The position numbers were made by a program, and so were the translations under genes. A DNA stretch of 64,000 nucleotides from Agrobacterium arsenijevicii (GTDB lineage Bacteria > Pseudomonadota > Alphaproteobacteria > Rhizobiales > Rhizobiaceae), in assembly GCA_000949895.1 (NCBI GenBank), contig JWIT01000016.1, forward strand, positions 1-64,000. Direction: 5' to 3'. Positions 35,740 through 43,913 of the stretch are shown in pieces (positions within the stretch are counted from its first letter, which is position 1; the number at the start of each line of letters is the position of its first letter). The notes under the pieces were generated by a model that worked only from the letters and a program-made list of their open reading frames with translations, was not told the origin of the DNA and ran no database searches.

Positions 35740-35997
35740 ATGAATGCCCACAACCCCATCAAGACCCACGTCAAGGAACGCGCCGAGGAGCAGTCCTCCG
35801 CCATGACGCAGGATCAGCAGGTCGCCATCCGCATGCTCGCCAATGATCTGCACCGCCTCAACCAGGCTGTCATGAAGGCCGTCGAGGCCGGTGTCTCCGT
35901 TGAATTGGTCCGCTCGGCCCGCCACCACGGCGGCGGCGGCAACTGGGGCGATCTCCTGATCCCGGTCATCGTCGCGCAGGGAAGTGCAGCGGCCTGA
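35740..35997 (+). CDS. small conserved protein downstream of aceA, unknown function
   Basis: 85 residues from ATG 35740, with an excellent ribosome site (AGAGAGGAGA). A charged N-terminus (IKTHVKERAEEQ) leads to a helix (VAIRMLANDLHRLNQAVMKAVEAG) and a distinctive tail, SARHHGGGGNWGDLLIPVI. No signal peptide or membrane helix. I do not recognise a family. The position 83 bp after aceA, with only a hairpin between, suggests co-expression under growth on acetate or fatty acids. Coding signal is good. Confidence 0.7.
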   Translation: MNAHNPIKTHVKERAEEQSSAMTQDQQVAIRMLANDLHRLNQAVMKAVEAGVSVELVRSARHHGGGGNWGDLLIPVIVAQGSAAA

Positions 35998-36005
35998 GAC
36001 GGCTG

Positions 36006-36878
36006 TTACGCCGGGCGGCTCCTGCGCCCGGCATATAAATCGGAATGTCCCTTGATCAACCTCGTCATCCGGTCCGCCACCGTCCGTATATCGCGGCGGT
36101 GGCGATCGTCATTGTTCATGACGATCCACTGATTGTGGCGGAGCGGCTCGATCTCATCGCCCTCCCGCATCAGCCGTGCATCGGCATCGCCTACGAAACA
36201 CGGCAGCACGGCGACCCCTGCGCCCGCCAGTGTCAGATCGAGAAGCGCGGTCGGCCTGTTGACGGTCACCATAATATTGTCCTGCCGGTTTTCACGCGGC
36301 CAGCGTAGATAGGCGGAAATGGCGTTTTCCTCCGCCACCGCCAGCCACCGGTCTGAAACGGAGGTGGCGGCATTGCGCAGCCTGTAGGGCGCATAGGCCA
36401 CCTCCCCCGTCTTGATGGCAGCGAGGTTACGCTCCTGCGGCTCAAAGGCGCGAATGCCGATATCGTTTTCGCGATGGGCCAGAGACGCCCGCTGTTCGGC
36501 TATGAAAAGATCGATGCGGAAATTATCGCGATCCGTGCAGATGGCCGAGAAATTCACCGCCAGCAGCCAGGCATTCCAGGTGCCGACGGCAATACGCACG
36601 ACGGAGGAGGCTGACGACGCCTTCTGCCATCCCTCGATATCCTTCGCCGCCTGTTCCATTGCCTGAAGGCGGTCGAACAGCACACGGCCGTCCGCCGTCA
36701 GAGCATATCCCGTCTGGCTGCGCAGGAAGAGAGGCTTGCCGACGCGTTCCTCCAGTTCGACCATGCGCCGCCCGATAGTCGCCGGGCTCAAACCCGTCAA
36801 CGCGGCAGCACCGGTCAGGCCGCCGCTGCGTGACACATCAAGGAAAAGCTGGTAGGAATCCCAAGTGACGTTTTTCAT
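36006..36878 (-). CDS. LysR family transcriptional regulator
   Basis: 290 residues. The N-terminal winged helix-turn-helix (about 5-62, YQLFLDVSRSGGLTGAAALTGLSPATIGRRM) is typical of LysR proteins. The effector-binding part (about 92-270) is less conserved, and I cannot infer the ligand. It ends 8 bp from the stop of the convergent small aceA-linked gene. It is divergent from the small gene at 36964, with 85 bp between the starts; that is the usual place for an autoregulated LysR site. Confidence 0.88.
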   Translation of the reverse strand: MKNVTWDSYQLFLDVSRSGGLTGAAALTGLSPATIGRRMVELEERVGKPLFLRSQTGYALTADGRVLFDRLQAMEQAAKDIEGWQKASSASSVVRIAVGTWNAWLLAVNFSAICTDRDNFRIDLFIAEQRASLAHRENDIGIRAFEPQERNLAAIKTGEVAYAPYRLRNAATSVSDRWLAVAEENAISAYLRWPRENRQDNIMVTVNRPTALLDLTLAGAGVAVLPCFVGDADARLMREGDEIEPLRHNQWIVMNNDDRHRRDIRTVADRMTRLIKGHSDLYAGRRSRPA

Positions 36879-36963
36879 AGTTGAAAAACGTAGCGCACTT
36901 TTTTGCGCAGATAAATCAAAAAACGGCGCGCATCATGGCCCTCCGCATTACGAGGAGAGCGAT

Positions 36964-37284
36964 ATGCACGCAATTTTTGCAGCCCGAGTCATCATCGAAA
37001 ACCAGCAGCCGCGCACGCGGCGCGAAGCCATTCTGCAGGAAGAGAAATTTTATACCGATATGGCCGAGGCATCGCGCCCATGGCGACTTTTCAGCACACT
37101 TATCGGTTTGATGAAGGCGAAGAGCCGCCGATCAGTAAAAGAGAGCGATCAGGGCAGCCAGAGCACCGACTGCGATTGCGGTCAGGCGAAAGGCCAATTG
37201 CCTGCTCTCGCTTTCGGCGCGGGCGATGGCAATGGCGCGAGGGCGGCGATGTGCGGATCTGTTCATGCGCGGGCTCCTGACTAA
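36964..37284 (+). CDS. small protein of unknown function next to the LysR gene
   Basis: 106 codons from ATG 36964, with GAGGAGAGCG upstream. The first 60 residues look coding (ARVIIENQQPRTRREAILQ, EKFYTDMAEASRPWRLF, LIGLMKAKSRRSV). The rest (Gly/Ser/Ala/Cys-rich) looks like the reverse strand of the convergent small ORF at 37132-37266. The original gene may therefore have ended near 37140, with a frameshift or lost stop extending it. It is divergent from the LysR gene and may be its target. Confidence 0.5.
   Translation: MHAIFAARVIIENQQPRTRREAILQEEKFYTDMAEASRPWRLFSTLIGLMKAKSRRSVKESDQGSQSTDCDCGQAKGQLPALAFGAGDGNGARAAMCGSVHARAPD
37132..37266 (-). CDS. small membrane peptide (44 residues)
   Basis: From ATG 37266, with AGGAG about 10 bases upstream. 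An Arg/Ala-rich N-terminus (MNRSAHRRPRAIAIARAESE) is followed by one membrane helix (LTAIAVGALAALIALF) ending at the stop. The layout fits the many small single-pass proteins of Rhizobiaceae. It lies entirely antisense to the tail of the 36964 gene, so only one of the two is likely intact over this stretch. Confidence 0.4.
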   Translation of the reverse strand: MNRSAHRRPRAIAIARAESESRQLAFRLTAIAVGALAALIALFY

Positions 37285-37386
37285 AAACTCAACCGACCCA
37301 TGCCCTGTAAAGAGCCTCCAGCATGACATCATGTGCAGCCGGACGACGATGCTGTCCGGCTTTGCTGGCATTCGGTCAGGATGACT

Positions 37387-37419
37387 CCGCGCCCATTAAC
37401 AAGGTGTTAATGGGCGCGG
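37387..37419 (-). terminator. strong hairpin after the HI0933-type gene
   Basis: Perfect 14-bp stem (CCGCGCCCATTAAC and its complement) with a 5-nt loop, starting 2 bp after the stop. No T-run follows on the minus strand, but the stem alone is very stable. Confidence 0.65.
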
Positions 37420-37421
37420 TT

Positions 37422-38603
37422 TCAGGCGAATTCACCTGCCGCCTGACCGGAGGCCCAGGCCCACTGGAAATTATAGCCGCCGAGCCAGCCGGTCACGTCA
37501 ACACATTCGCCGATGAAATAGAGGCCGGCCACCGATTTCGCCGCCATGCTGCGGGAATCGAGGCCGGTCGTATCCACACCACCAAGCGTGACTTCCGCCG
37601 TGCGATACCCCTCGGAACCGGCGGGTTTGATCTGCCAGTCCTGCACCTCATTCGCCAAGGTCGCCAGAGCCTTGTCTGACATATCGGCAAGATTGCCGGT
37701 CAGGCCCGATTTTTCGACCACATGCTGGGCCAGCCGTTTCGGCAGGATTTCCGCAAGAGCGGTCTGGGCCGACTGGCGGCCGTTCTTCTGTTTCGCTTCC
37801 TTTAGCAAGGCGAGGATATCGCGCGCAGGCTCCAGTTTCAGGCGGATGACATCGCCTTCGCGCCAATAGGAGGAGATTTGCAGGATCGACGGGCCGCTCA
37901 AACCACGATGGGTGAACAGCAGCGCTTCGTTGAAAGCGGTTTTGCCATGGGAAACTTCGGCCGGAACGGCGACACCGGCGAGTGGGCTCAGCCTCTCCAG
38001 CGCAGCAGGATCGAGCGTCAGCGGCACGAGACCGGGACGCGTTTCGATGAGCGACAGGCCGAATTGTTCGGCGATCTGGTAAGCAAAGCCGGTCGCCCCC
38101 ATTTTCGGGATCGACTTGGCCCCCGTTGCGACAACGAGGCTTTCCGCCTCGATGAGGCCACCGGAGGTCGTCACGCGAAAACGCCCGCCATCATGGGCGA
38201 CATCAGAGATGGCGGTTTCGAGCCTCAGCTTCACATTCACCGCCTGCATTTCGCCAAGCAGCATACGGATGATGTCCTTGGCGCTGTCGTCGCAGAAGAG
38301 TTGGCCAAGCGTCTTTTCATGCCAGGCGATGCGATGTTTTTCGACCAGGGCGATGAAATCGCGCGGTGTGTAACGGGCAAGCGCGGATTTGGCGAAATGC
38401 GGGTTGGCGGAAAGATAGTTCTTCGGCCCGGCATGAATGTTGGTGAAATTGCAGCGGCCGCCGCCGGATATGCGGATCTTCTCGCCCGGCGCCTTGGCGT
38501 GGTCGAGGATGATGACGGAGCGGCCGCGCTGGCCGGCGCGGATGGCACACATCATGCCGGCGGCGCCCGCCCCCAAAATCAGCACGTCACATTTCTCTGC
38601 CAT
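37422..38603 (-). CDS. HI0933/BaiN-type FAD-dependent oxidoreductase
   Basis: 393 residues from ATG 38603 (GGAAAACAACT upstream). An in-frame extension further upstream lacks conserved content. The dinucleotide-binding motif is VLILGAGAAGMMCAIRAG at the N-terminus. The family signature GEKIRISGGGRCNFTN lies near 45. SLVVATGAKSIPKMGATGFAYQIA and the C-terminal GLYFIGECVDVTGWLGGYNFQWA are also present. Members are cytoplasmic flavoproteins of mostly unknown substrate (BaiN acts on bile acids in clostridia). No operon partner is evident; the gene is divergent from the glutamine synthetase-like gene. Confidence 0.9.
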   Translation of the reverse strand: MAEKCDVLILGAGAAGMMCAIRAGQRGRSVIILDHAKAPGEKIRISGGGRCNFTNIHAGPKNYLSANPHFAKSALARYTPRDFIALVEKHRIAWHEKTLGQLFCDDSAKDIIRMLLGEMQAVNVKLRLETAISDVAHDGGRFRVTTSGGLIEAESLVVATGAKSIPKMGATGFAYQIAEQFGLSLIETRPGLVPLTLDPAALERLSPLAGVAVPAEVSHGKTAFNEALLFTHRGLSGPSILQISSYWREGDVIRLKLEPARDILALLKEAKQKNGRQSAQTALAEILPKRLAQHVVEKSGLTGNLADMSDKALATLANEVQDWQIKPAGSEGYRTAEVTLGGVDTTGLDSRSMAAKSVAGLYFIGECVDVTGWLGGYNFQWAWASGQAAGEFA

Positions 38604-38732
38604 AGTTGTTTTCCGTTTGCTTCTCCCTTTCCTCTTTTCGAAGTGCCGCCCGTTGTCAATGGCGCTTTCCCCCTCGCCAATTGCCAAACTCCGGTTATGA
38701 TGGCGGCAGTCGAAACACAGACCCGGTGATAC

Positions 38733-40169
38733 ATGCCCCCGAAGAAAACCATGCTCCGCCCGAAAAAACAGGCAACCATGGCAAAGAAACCTCCCCTCGA
38801 CCTCTCTTCCACCCGTGGCGTTTCCTCCTGGCGCGAAGCCTCGCAATGGTTGAGGGCGCGCGGTATCGAGGATATCGAATGCATAACACCCGATCTTGCC
38901 GGGGTTGCGCGTGGCAAGATGATGCCGACGGCAAAGTTCACGGGCGATACCTCGCTTGCCCTGCCCTCCGCGCTTTATCGCCACACGATCTCAGGCGAAT
39001 ATCCTGACGAGACCGCAAACTTCCGCTATGAGCCACGCGACAGCGACCTGAAACTGGTGCCGGATCTTTCCACGCTCTCCGTCGTACCGTGGGAAAGCGA
39101 CCCGACCGCGCAGGTGATCTGCGACGTCGTAGATGCCGAGGGCAATTTCGTTCCCTACACGCCGCGCAACGTCCTGAAGAACGTGCTTTCGCTTTATACC
39201 GAAAAGGGCTGGAAGCCGGTCGTCGCACCGGAAATCGAATTCTACCTCGTCGCCATGAATGACGACCCGGACTATCCGCTGCATCCGCCGAAGGGCAGGT
39301 CCGGACGGTCGATCGTCGGCGGGCAGAGCTATTCCATTGCCGGCATCAACGAATTCGACGAGCTGATCGACGATATCTATCACTTCTCCGAAAAACAGGG
39401 CCTCGAGATCGACACGCTGATCCACGAGGAAGGCCCGGCCCAGCTGGAGATCAACCTGCGCCATGGCGACCCGATCGAGCTTGCTGATCAGGTGTTCCTG
39501 TTCAAGCGCACGATCCGCGAAGCTGCCCTGAAGCACGGCATCTATGCCACCTTCATGGCCAAGCCCATGCAGGGGCAGCCGGGTTCGGCCATGCATATCC
39601 ACCAATCGGTGGTGGAAATCGACGGCGGCCGCAATATCTTCTCCAACAAGGACGGCGGCCCCTCCAAGGAGTTCTTCGCCTTCGTCGGCGGCATGCAGCG
39701 TTATGTTCCGAACGCGCTGGTGATGCTGGCACCATACGTGAACTCCTATCGCCGCCTGACGCCTGATATGGCCTGCCCGGTCAACAATGCCTGGGGTTAC
39801 GACAACCGCACGACCGCCTTCCGGGTGCCGATTTCAAGCCCGCAGGCGCGGCGCGTGGAAAACCGCCTGCCGAGTTCGGATGCCAATCCCTATCTTGCAC
39901 TTGCCGCGTCCCTCGCCTGTGGCTGGCTCGGCATCGTCAACAATATCGAGCCGACGGAACCGACCGCCGAGACGGCGAATGAAGGTTCGATCGACCTGCC
40001 GCGCGGCCTCCTGGAAGCCGTGGCGCTGCTGGAAGGCGAAGAACAGTTCGAGCGGGTGTTCGGGCATGAATTCGTCGGCCTCTATGCGGGCCTGAAGCGC
40101 GGGGAATTCGAGACCTTCATGCAGGTCATCAGCCCCTGGGAGCGGGAATTCCTGCTTCTCAACGTGTGA
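38733..40169 (+). CDS. puuA: glutamine synthetase family protein, probable gamma-glutamylputrescine synthetase
   Basis: 478 residues from ATG 38733; ATGs at 38751 and 38778 are possible. It has the glutamine synthetase catalytic fold with metal-binding PEIEFYLVAMN and EEGPAQLEINLRHG. AMHIHQSVVE is the ATP/His motif and NNAWGYDNRTTAFRVP the Arg-rich region. The family ligates glutamate to amines; PuuA makes gamma-glutamylputrescine. The adjacent FAD oxidase gene, 12 bp downstream, is the usual PuuB partner, which supports the assignment. The N-terminal 25 residues are basic and variable. Confidence 0.85.
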   Translation: MPPKKTMLRPKKQATMAKKPPLDLSSTRGVSSWREASQWLRARGIEDIECITPDLAGVARGKMMPTAKFTGDTSLALPSALYRHTISGEYPDETANFRYEPRDSDLKLVPDLSTLSVVPWESDPTAQVICDVVDAEGNFVPYTPRNVLKNVLSLYTEKGWKPVVAPEIEFYLVAMNDDPDYPLHPPKGRSGRSIVGGQSYSIAGINEFDELIDDIYHFSEKQGLEIDTLIHEEGPAQLEINLRHGDPIELADQVFLFKRTIREAALKHGIYATFMAKPMQGQPGSAMHIHQSVVEIDGGRNIFSNKDGGPSKEFFAFVGGMQRYVPNALVMLAPYVNSYRRLTPDMACPVNNAWGYDNRTTAFRVPISSPQARRVENRLPSSDANPYLALAASLACGWLGIVNNIEPTEPTAETANEGSIDLPRGLLEAVALLEGEEQFERVFGHEFVGLYAGLKRGEFETFMQVISPWEREFLLLNV

Positions 40170-40181
40170 GGTGTTCCAAGC

Positions 40182-41468
40182 ATGACATGGCAAAGCCCGA
40201 TTGCGCCGGGAATTTCCTGGTATCAGGCGACAGTCGGCGAGCGGCCGGAATATCCGGCGCTCGACGGCTCAAAAGAGGTGGACGTTGCGATCATCGGCGG
40301 CGGTTATACCGGCCTTCAGGCTGCCTGTAATCTTGCCGCCAACGGCGTCTCCGTCGCCCTCATCGAGGCACATCGTTTCGGTGATGGCGCATCGGGCCGC
40401 AACGGCGGGCAATTCGGCACCGGCCAGCGCTCGTTTCCCGACGAGATGGAAGAACAGATCGGCTTCGAACAATCGAAGCTGCTGTTCGACATTGCCGAGG
40501 ACGCCAAGCACTACGTTCGCGATTTTGCCAGCGATCGCGGCATCGACATGGAATATCTGCCGGGCCAGCTCTATGTGGCGCACAAGGCGGCTTACGAAGA
40601 CGACTATCGCAAAAGCGTCGATGCGATGAACAATCGCTATGGCTATGCGCATATTTCCTACATGGAGCGGGGGGAAGCGCGGCAGCGTGTCGGCTCCACC
40701 CACTATTTCGGCGGCACGCGCGATACCGGCACCGGCCACATTCATCCGCTGAAGCTGCTGGTCGGCCTTGCCAAGGCGGCAAAAGACGCAGGCGCCGGCA
40801 TCCATGAAATGACGCCCGCCAGATCCATCCGCCAGTCCGGCGGCAAGACCATCATCGAAACGCCTTCCGGAACGCTCACCGCAACACGGGTGCTGATTGC
40901 GACCAACGCCTATATCGGCAATCTGGAGCCGGTGACGGCGGCCCATATCATGCCCATCCGCTCCTTCATCGGCGCGACCGCGCCGCTTGATGATTTTCCG
41001 GACATCATTCCCGGCAAGGAAGCCGTCGCCGATTCCCGTTTCGTGGTGCGCTATTTTCGCAAGACGGCTGACAACCGCCTGCTGTTTGGCGGGCGCGAGG
41101 CCTACACCGCCGATACGCCGCGCGACATTTCAATCCATATCCGCAAACAGATCGCCGAGATTTATCCGCAGCTCGAAAATGTCGAGATCACCCATTCCTG
41201 GGGCGGCTCCGTCGGCATCACCCTGCCGCGACAGCTGTTCGTGCGCGAAGTGATGCCGGGCGTCACCTCCATCGGCGGTTATTCCGGCCACGGGGTAATG
41301 CTGTCGAATTATTGCGGCAAGCTCTATGCCGATCTCGTTCTCGGCAAAAAGGACATGCTGGCGCCCTTCGCCCGGCTGAAGGTTCCGTCCTTCCCCGGTG
41401 GGGCGTCGTTCCGGGCGCCGCTGCTTTTCCTGGCGCTTTCATGGTACGCGTTGCGAGACAGGTTTTAG
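40182..41468 (+). CDS. puuB: FAD-dependent oxidoreductase, probable gamma-glutamylputrescine oxidase
   Basis: 428 residues of the DAO/glycine-oxidase fold. The FAD-binding motif is DVAIIGGGYTGLQAACNLAANG near residue 30. The segment FGDGASGRNGGQFGTGQR is characteristic of PuuB/OrdL proteins. NRLLFGGREAYTADTPRD and the C-terminal SIGGYSGHGVMLSNYCGKL complete the FAD site. It oxidises the gamma-glutamylated amine to an aldehyde in putrescine catabolism. The gene starts 12 bp after the glutamine synthetase-like gene. The remaining Puu enzymes are not in the window. Confidence 0.87.
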   Translation: MTWQSPIAPGISWYQATVGERPEYPALDGSKEVDVAIIGGGYTGLQAACNLAANGVSVALIEAHRFGDGASGRNGGQFGTGQRSFPDEMEEQIGFEQSKLLFDIAEDAKHYVRDFASDRGIDMEYLPGQLYVAHKAAYEDDYRKSVDAMNNRYGYAHISYMERGEARQRVGSTHYFGGTRDTGTGHIHPLKLLVGLAKAAKDAGAGIHEMTPARSIRQSGGKTIIETPSGTLTATRVLIATNAYIGNLEPVTAAHIMPIRSFIGATAPLDDFPDIIPGKEAVADSRFVVRYFRKTADNRLLFGGREAYTADTPRDISIHIRKQIAEIYPQLENVEITHSWGGSVGITLPRQLFVREVMPGVTSIGGYSGHGVMLSNYCGKLYADLVLGKKDMLAPFARLKVPSFPGGASFRAPLLFLALSWYALRDRF

Positions 41469-41604
41469 GATAATGTTTACAGACTGTTGGCGATGGCGGA
41501 CAGGCCGATGGAACCAAAATTCATAATTTCACATAACTGAGTATGGCATTTTTAAATCGATTAGATTATGGATGCCCCAACCCTTGAAGATCGAGAGTAT
41601 CGAT

Positions 41605-43080
41605 ATGAGCAGTCAGATCATTCCTGTTGAAGCTTTTGATTGTGTCGTTTTCGGCGGCACAGGCGATCTGGCGGAGCGCAAGCTTCTGCCGGCCCTTTAT
41701 CACCGTCAGGTCGAAGGCCAGTTTACGGAACCGACCCGCATCATCGGCGCTTCGCGTTCGGTCATGAGCCATGAGGAATATCGCAAATTCGCGCAGGACG
41801 CGCTGAAGGAGCACCTGAAGGCGGGCGAATATGACGACGCGCAGGTTGCGCTGTTCCTCAACCGGCTTTTCTACGTTCCCGTCGACGCCAAATCCGGCAA
41901 CGGATGGGACGTGCTGAAGAAGCTGCTCGACGAGGGCAAGGAGCGCATTCGCGCCTTTTATCTGGCCGTCGCGCCCGGCATTTTCGGCGATATCGCCGAC
42001 AAGATCCGCGAATACAAGCTGATCACCCGCTCGACCCGCATCGTCGTCGAAAAGCCGATCGGCCGCGACCTTGCCTCGGCGCAGGAACTCAACGACACCA
42101 TCGGCCATGTCTTCAAGGAAGAGCAGATCTTCCGCATCGACCACTATCTCGGCAAGGAGACGGTGCAGAACCTGATGGCGCTGCGTTTTGCCAACGCGCT
42201 TTACGAGCCGCTGTGGAATTCCGCCCATATCGACCACGTGCAGATCACGGTCGCCGAAGCGGTCGGCCTCGAGGGCCGCGCCGGTTATTACGACACGGCC
42301 GGTGCGTTGCGCGACATGGTGCAGAACCATATTCTGCAATTGCTTTGCCTCGTCGCCATGGAGCCACCCGCTTCCATGAACGCGGAAGCCGTGCGTGACG
42401 AAAAGCTCAAGGTTCTGCGCTCCCTCAAGCCGATCGACACCAGCAATGTCGAAAAGCTGACGGTTCGCGGCCAGTACCGCGCCGGCGCTTCCGCAGGCGG
42501 CCCGGTGAAGGGTTATCTGGAGGAGCTGGAGGGCGGCGTTTCAAATACGGAAACCTTCGTCGCCATCAAGGCCGAAATTGCCAACTGGCGCTGGGCCGGC
42601 GTTCCCTTCTACATCCGCACCGGCAAGCGTCTTGCGACCCGCGTTTCGGAAATCGTCGTCACCTTCAAGCAGATCCCGCATTCGATCTTCGATGATGCGG
42701 CCGGCAAGATCGAGGCTAACAAGCTGGTCATTCGCCTGCAGCCGGACGAAGGCGTCAAGCAGTCGCTCCTCATCAAGGATCCCGGCCCGGGCGGCATGCG
42801 CCTGCGTCAGGTTTCGCTGGACATGAGCTTTGCCGAAGCCTTCAACGTGCGCAGCCCCGATGCCTATGAGCGCCTGCTGATGGATACCATCCGCTCCAAC
42901 CAGACCCTGTTCATGCGCCGCGACGAAGTGGAAGCGGCATGGGACTGGATCGACCCCATTCTCAAGAGCTGGGAAGATCTGGCGCAGGGCGTACAGGGTT
43001 ACACCGCAGGAACATGGGGTCCGAGCGGCTCGATCGCATTGATCGAGCGCGACGGCCGCACCTGGCACGACGCTGATTGA
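41605..43080 (+). CDS. zwf: glucose-6-phosphate 1-dehydrogenase
   Basis: 491 residues from ATG 41605; an ATG at 41572 is also in frame, but 491 matches the family better. It oxidises glucose-6-phosphate to 6-phosphogluconolactone with NAD(P). The nucleotide motif is CVVFGGTGDLAERKLLPALY, where FGGTGDL replaces the GASGDLA of other species. The substrate-binding motif is RIDHYLGKETVQNLM near residue 180. EKPIGRDLASA is also present. It starts the zwf-pgl-edd cluster, the first three steps of the Entner-Doudoroff pathway, which rhizobia use as their main sugar route. Confidence 0.96.
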   Translation: MSSQIIPVEAFDCVVFGGTGDLAERKLLPALYHRQVEGQFTEPTRIIGASRSVMSHEEYRKFAQDALKEHLKAGEYDDAQVALFLNRLFYVPVDAKSGNGWDVLKKLLDEGKERIRAFYLAVAPGIFGDIADKIREYKLITRSTRIVVEKPIGRDLASAQELNDTIGHVFKEEQIFRIDHYLGKETVQNLMALRFANALYEPLWNSAHIDHVQITVAEAVGLEGRAGYYDTAGALRDMVQNHILQLLCLVAMEPPASMNAEAVRDEKLKVLRSLKPIDTSNVEKLTVRGQYRAGASAGGPVKGYLEELEGGVSNTETFVAIKAEIANWRWAGVPFYIRTGKRLATRVSEIVVTFKQIPHSIFDDAAGKIEANKLVIRLQPDEGVKQSLLIKDPGPGGMRLRQVSLDMSFAEAFNVRSPDAYERLLMDTIRSNQTLFMRRDEVEAAWDWIDPILKSWEDLAQGVQGYTAGTWGPSGSIALIERDGRTWHDAD

Positions 43081-43090
43081 GGGCGCGAAG

Positions 43091-43789
43091 ATGAGCGAAA
43101 CAATGCACGTCTTCGACACTGCTGCCGAACTGGCGAACACTCTCGCAGCGGATGTCGCCCAGCGCCTCGATGCGGCAACGAAAGAATACGGGACGGCAAG
43201 CATTGCCGTTTCCGGCGGTTCGACGCCCAAGCTGTTCTTTCAGGCGCTTTCCCGCCATGATCTCGACTGGAGCAACATCAGCGTAACGCTGGTGGACGAA
43301 CGTTTCGTGCCGCCGGAAAACGAGCGCTCGAACCATCGTCTGGTCGGCGAGAACCTGTTGCAGGACAAGGCGAAGGCGGCCTATTTCGTACCGCTGTTCC
43401 AGCCGGCGGCCTCGCCCGAGGATGCGGCCACACTTGCGACCGTCAAGACCGAGGCGATCTGCGATCCGTTCGATGTTGTCGTGCTCGGCATGGGAACAGA
43501 CGGCCACACGGCATCGTTCTTTCCCGGTGGCGACAACCTCTATGAGGCGCTCGACCTTGACGAACCGCGTGGCGTTTTGACTATGGCGGCGGAAAATGCG
43601 GGAGAGGAGCGGCTGACGTTCAACTTCTCCAGCCTTCACGATGCGGGTTTTCTGGTGTTGCATATCGAAGGCGCCGCAAAAAAAGCGACGCTTGAAAAAG
43701 CACAGTCGGGCGAGGATGAGGACGAAATGCCGATCCGCGCCGTGCTGAACCGGGCTGAAACGCTCGTGGATATATACTGGGCGCCATAA
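43091..43789 (+). CDS. pgl: 6-phosphogluconolactonase
   Basis: 232 residues. It hydrolyses the lactone made by Zwf to 6-phosphogluconate. Signatures are ASIAVSGGSTPKLFFQALS, VTLVDERFVPPENERSNH and VVLGMGTDGHTASFFPG; the last motif carries the catalytic His. Length is normal for the DevB/SOL type. It begins 10 bp after zwf, so the pair is co-transcribed and probably translationally linked. Confidence 0.95.
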   Translation: MSETMHVFDTAAELANTLAADVAQRLDAATKEYGTASIAVSGGSTPKLFFQALSRHDLDWSNISVTLVDERFVPPENERSNHRLVGENLLQDKAKAAYFVPLFQPAASPEDAATLATVKTEAICDPFDVVVLGMGTDGHTASFFPGGDNLYEALDLDEPRGVLTMAAENAGEERLTFNFSSLHDAGFLVLHIEGAAKKATLEKAQSGEDEDEMPIRAVLNRAETLVDIYWAP

Positions 43790-43913
43790 CCAGACGCGGT
43801 TGCCGCGCAAGCGGCTCCGCGACAGCGCCCGACGATAAGAAGACGCAAACACGATAACCGGTCCTTCATCTCCCGGAACGCCGGTTCTCGACCAACGAAC
43901 AGGATGAACGCTC

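Noticed and set aside
37396-37410. TTAA-N7-TTAA resembling a CtrA box
   Set aside because: It is formed by the top of the 14-bp hairpin just after the HI0933-type gene stop. The spacing follows from the loop size, and no promoter is expected there.
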